9,037 nt of DNA from Tannerella sp. Lineage in GTDB: Bacteria > Bacteroidota > Bacteroidia > Bacteroidales > Tannerellaceae. The position numbers and the translations under genes were made by a program. The notes under the pieces are model-generated. The model ran no database searches and was not told the DNA's origin. It was given only the letters and a program-made list of their open reading frames with translations. Numbering within the stretch: position 1 is the stretch's first letter; each line of letters starts with the position of its first letter. This document shows positions 7,289 through 9,037 of the stretch, one piece after another. The DNA lies in assembly GCA_031263835.1 (NCBI GenBank), contig JAISEZ010000187.1, positions 1-9,037 on the forward strand, in the 5' to 3' direction.

Positions 7289-7771
7289 TTACTCCTCAAA
7301 ATATTTGGTTATGATTTGGTTTACTTTCCCTATTTCCGCATCGGCATCGGCGACACGGCTCAATCCCCGGTTCAGTTCGCCCGAGATGAACGCCAGCGCT
7401 TTGCCGGCCACCATGGCGGCTTCCTGCGGGTCGTCGAACGTGTCGGCCAGCGATGGTCCGGCCGGTTCGCGGGTCATGAAAAACAGCCCGATGCACAGCA
7501 GAACGACCGCCGCAGCGCTGCCGGCAACATACCGCCAAATCCTGCGTCCCGGCCCTGCAGCCGTCCGCTGCTCAATGGCGCGCTCCAGCCGCCGGGACAG
7601 GCCGTCCGGCATACGTATCTCCGCACCGGCCAGTGCGAGGAATAATTCCCGGTCGGCCTGCAGGGAGGCGTCCGTTTCCGCGGCGTTCAGGAAATAATCC
7701 CTCAATGCACGCTCTTCTTCCGGCGTCGAACAGCCTTCATAATACTTTTTCAATAATTGCCTTATCTTCAT
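7289..7771 (-). CDS. Single-pass membrane protein, candidate anti-sigma factor
   Basis: 160-residue protein with a cytoplasmic-looking N-terminal part (1-78), one membrane segment at about 80-99 (WRYVAGSAAAVVLLCIGLFF) and a roughly 60-residue C-terminal part that would face the periplasm. The N-terminus reads LLKKYYEGCSTPEEERALRDYF, the sort of helix found at the start of FecR-type and other anti-sigma factors in this phylum; no zinc-binding HxxxCxxC motif is present. The C-terminal part has DTFDDPQEAAMVAGKALAFI followed by an amphipathic helix, a pattern I recall in proteins encoded beside DUF4252 genes. It lies 12 bp after the sigma factor gene with AAGGA five to six bases before the ATG. 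Position, topology and N-terminal pattern all suggest it holds the sigma factor at the membrane, but this is inference. Confidence 0.68.
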   Translation of the reverse strand: MKIRQLLKKYYEGCSTPEEERALRDYFLNAAETDASLQADRELFLALAGAEIRMPDGLSRRLERAIEQRTAAGPGRRIWRYVAGSAAAVVLLCIGLFFMTREPAGPSLADTFDDPQEAAMVAGKALAFISGELNRGLSRVADADAEIGKVNQIITKYFEE

Positions 7772-7783
7772 TTTTTGTTCCTT

Positions 7784-8278
7784 TTATTGTTTCAATAACC
7801 TTTCCCGTAACGTTTTCCGCGCCCTTGAAAGCAGCACCCGCACATTGGCGGCGCTTTCGCCGGTGGCGGCTTCAATCTCTTCCGACGAACAGTCGCCGAA
7901 ACCTCTCATCCGCATGGCGATACGCTGTTTCTCCGGCAGCCGGTCAATCAGCCATTCAATCTGCGCCACCCGTTCCCGGCTTTCCAGTTCGCTTTCGGGC
8001 GTGCCTTCCGACGGAATCACCGGCATTTCTTCCGTTTCGCCGCCGTTCCGCCAGCCGGACGCACGGAGAAAATCCATGCAGAGATTTTTCACCATCGTCA
8101 CGCAAAAAGCCTCCGGCTGCCGAATCCCGGTCAGTTCCTCCCGCCTGAGCCACAGTCTGCAATAGGTCTCCTGAAGAATATCTTCGGCGTCTTCCGCACG
8201 GTTCAGCAGGGCGTATGCCACCCGGTAGAGTCTGGGATGAAAGGGATAATAGCGCTGTTTAAATTCCTTTGCATCCAT
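7784..8278 (-). CDS. ECF-family RNA polymerase sigma factor
   Basis: 164-residue sigma-70 family protein of the small extracytoplasmic-function class, with only regions 2 and 4. Region 2 covers about 8-72 and includes AEDAEDILQETYCRLW (28-43), the core-binding helix, followed by the -10 recognition segment FCVTMVKNLCMDFLR. A Glu/Pro-rich linker (81-103) joins it to region 4 (about 107-160), with LPEKQRIAMRMR and the helix-turn-helix SSEEIEAATG...VRVLLSRARKTLR that reads the -35 box. The start has a strong GGAGG (8280-8284) and lies 8 bp after the stop of the upstream DUF4252 gene. It is the second of four genes, directly followed by the candidate anti-sigma factor. Its target promoters probably include its own operon. 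Confidence 0.92.
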   Translation of the reverse strand: MDAKEFKQRYYPFHPRLYRVAYALLNRAEDAEDILQETYCRLWLRREELTGIRQPEAFCVTMVKNLCMDFLRASGWRNGGETEEMPVIPSEGTPESELESRERVAQIEWLIDRLPEKQRIAMRMRGFGDCSSEEIEAATGESAANVRVLLSRARKTLRERLLKQ

Positions 8279-8286
8279 TCCTCCGC

Positions 8287-8736
8287 CTATTTACGGGCAT
8301 TGACCAGCTGTTCGACATCCGACGGGCGAATCTTTCCCCTGAGGCGTATGAGCGTCGGGTCGGAACCGGTAATCAGCAGCGCCAGTTCGCGGATTTCGTC
8401 GCCGTTCACCTTTACCAGCACCCGGATACGTTCGTTTTCCTCATTCGAGGTGAGAAGCGTTTCGTAATCCTCATCCTCCAGCGAGCGGACGGCATTCTCC
8501 AGGCGGTTCTTCAGCGCCGGTTCGCACCGGGAAAAGCTCAGCACCTCGATGCCGTCCACCCCTCTGACATCCTTTCCCATGCACCTGGCCAACCTCATCA
8601 GCCCTTTTCCGAGGCTCACGCGTTCGACGCCCCGCGTATCCGAAAATTCACTGAACAGCCGTTCGACGGAATACTGCCCGTAACTGGCAGTACACGTAAC
8701 CAGCCATACCGCTCCAGTCATTAAAATCTTTTTCAT
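8287..8736 (-). CDS. DUF4252-family secreted protein, first gene of the ECF operon
   Basis: 149-residue exported protein of unknown function. The ATG at 8734-8736 starts a signal peptide (MKKILMTGAVWLVTCTASYGQ); a longer open frame to 8826 would cross the promoter and repeat region and is rejected. The Cys in the signal region lacks a proper lipobox (LVTC), so a lipoprotein is unlikely though not excluded. The mature part has VERVSLGKGLMRLAR near the start, a charged middle with IEVLSFSRCEPALKNRLENAV, and a closing IRELALLITGSDPTLIRLRG...VEQLVNARK, the DUF4252 pattern. It is the promoter-proximal gene of the four-gene unit and lies 8 bp before the sigma factor, an arrangement in which its expression would track sigma activity if the operon is self-activated. 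It is a distant paralogue of the last gene. Confidence 0.75.
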   Translation of the reverse strand: MKKILMTGAVWLVTCTASYGQYSVERLFSEFSDTRGVERVSLGKGLMRLARCMGKDVRGVDGIEVLSFSRCEPALKNRLENAVRSLEDEDYETLLTSNEENERIRVLVKVNGDEIRELALLITGSDPTLIRLRGKIRPSDVEQLVNARK

Positions 8737-8764
8737 AGTGACATTTGTTTTTGTATTCAATCCA

Positions 8765-8793
8765 TAGACGGATGAGTCACCGGATTTGTTACA
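8765..8793 (-). promoter_or_regulatory. Putative ECF sigma promoter of the DUF4252-sigma operon
   Basis: On the - strand the sequence reads TGTAAC (8793-8788), a 17-nt spacer, then CGTCTA (8770-8765). The AAC in the -35 box and CGTC in the -10 box are the usual marks of ECF promoters, and the spacing is right. The start of transcription would fall near 8758, giving a leader of about 22 nt before the ATG at 8736. No good Bacteroidetes housekeeping promoter was found there. It suggests autoregulation by the sigma factor encoded second in the operon. Confidence 0.6.
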
Positions 8794-8816
8794 AAAACGA
8801 AGAAATTTTTCAGCAG

Positions 8817-8864
8817 AAGGATACAAAGATTCAAAGATTCAATGATTCAATGATTCGAAGATTC
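8817..8864. repeat. Six-unit 8-bp tandem repeat (AAAGATTC type)
   Basis: Units of 8 bp read AAGGATAC (diverged), AAAGATTC twice, AATGATTC twice and GAAGATTC. The array lies about 24 bp upstream of the putative ECF -35 box, so copy-number change would alter the upstream promoter context. No coding sense is visible. Confidence 0.85.
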
Positions 8865-8980
8865 AGGGGCAGGCGGCGGGGATAACTCTATATCGGGTGC
8901 ATTTCAATTATTTGCCCCGAATTTATGCGTGCATGGCGGAACATATTTTGCCGCTCCCCGAAAATCCTGTACGGGTTTAT
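8865..8980. other. Intergenic stretch without recognisable gene
   Basis: No open frame with a signal, ribosome-binding site or recognisable protein was found on either strand. It contains TGCATTTCAATT (8898-8909), also present at 4067-4078, but a shared 12-mer is expected by chance in a window this size. It separates the 8-bp tandem array from the semi-palindromic array at the window edge. Confidence 0.5.
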
Positions 8981-9037
8981 GGAAACTCCGCAGAGTTCTC
9001 CGGAAACTTCCGAGAGTTCTCTCAAAACTTCCGAGAG
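8981..9037. repeat. Array of about 22-bp semi-palindromic repeats, cut by window end
   Basis: Three successive units: 8981-9001 (21 bp), 9002-9023 (22 bp) and 9024-9037 (14 bp, cut off). The core is GGAAACTTCCGAGAGTTC, and each unit has short opposing arms (AACTC...GAGTT in the first). There are no spacers, so it is not a CRISPR array. It continues to the right by an unknown length. Confidence 0.8.

Noticed and set aside
4067..8909. Shared 12-mer TGCATTTCAATT at 4067 and 8898 as a dispersed element
   Set aside because: One or more shared 12-mers are expected by chance in 9 kb, and the flanks do not align convincingly.
8981..9037. CRISPR array at the right edge
   Set aside because: Units abut with no unique spacers and no cas genes are present.

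Overview
The window looks like a chromosomal segment of a fairly GC-rich member of the Bacteroidales. Three things suggest this: a promoter with the Bacteroidetes -7 element TAnnTTTG, two DUF4252-type secreted proteins beside an ECF sigma factor, and MtaB, LpxL-type and phosphohexomutase proteins of the form usual in that order. The genus cannot be fixed from the sequence alone; a Tannerella/Parabacteroides-like origin is possible. There is no rRNA, tRNA, transposase, phage gene or CRISPR array.

Left part (1-3820, + strand): the 5'-truncated phosphoglucomutase/phosphomannomutase gene is followed after 28 bp by a secreted heparinase II/III-family protein. They are probably co-transcribed.

Middle gap (3821-4555): about 0.7 kb without an intact gene, rich in structure. 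It holds a 95-nt imperfect palindrome behind the heparinase-family gene, a perfect 12-bp-stem hairpin, a frame-broken stretch that reads like a BACON-domain remnant, a five-unit 7-bp tandem repeat, a cluster of three REP-like palindromes, and the mtaB promoter.

Central part (4556-6765, + strand): mtaB (tRNA ms2t6A37 synthesis) and a lipid A late acyltransferase of the LpxL/HtrB type form a tight two-gene operon. It runs head-on into the - strand operon on the right, and an 88-nt palindrome between them, starting inside the last codons of both genes, probably ends transcription from both sides.

Right part (8736-6826, - strand): a compact four-gene unit reads DUF4252 protein, ECF sigma factor, single-pass membrane protein (candidate anti-sigma factor), second DUF4252 protein. 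Gaps are 4-12 bp. An ECF-style promoter (TGTAAC-N17-CGTCTA) precedes the first gene, suggesting that the sigma factor drives its own operon. This is the most interesting biology here: a self-contained envelope signalling module whose two secreted proteins have no known function.

Right edge (8817-9037): an 8-bp tandem repeat just upstream of the ECF promoter, then a gene-free stretch ending in an array of roughly 22-bp semi-palindromic repeats that runs off the window.
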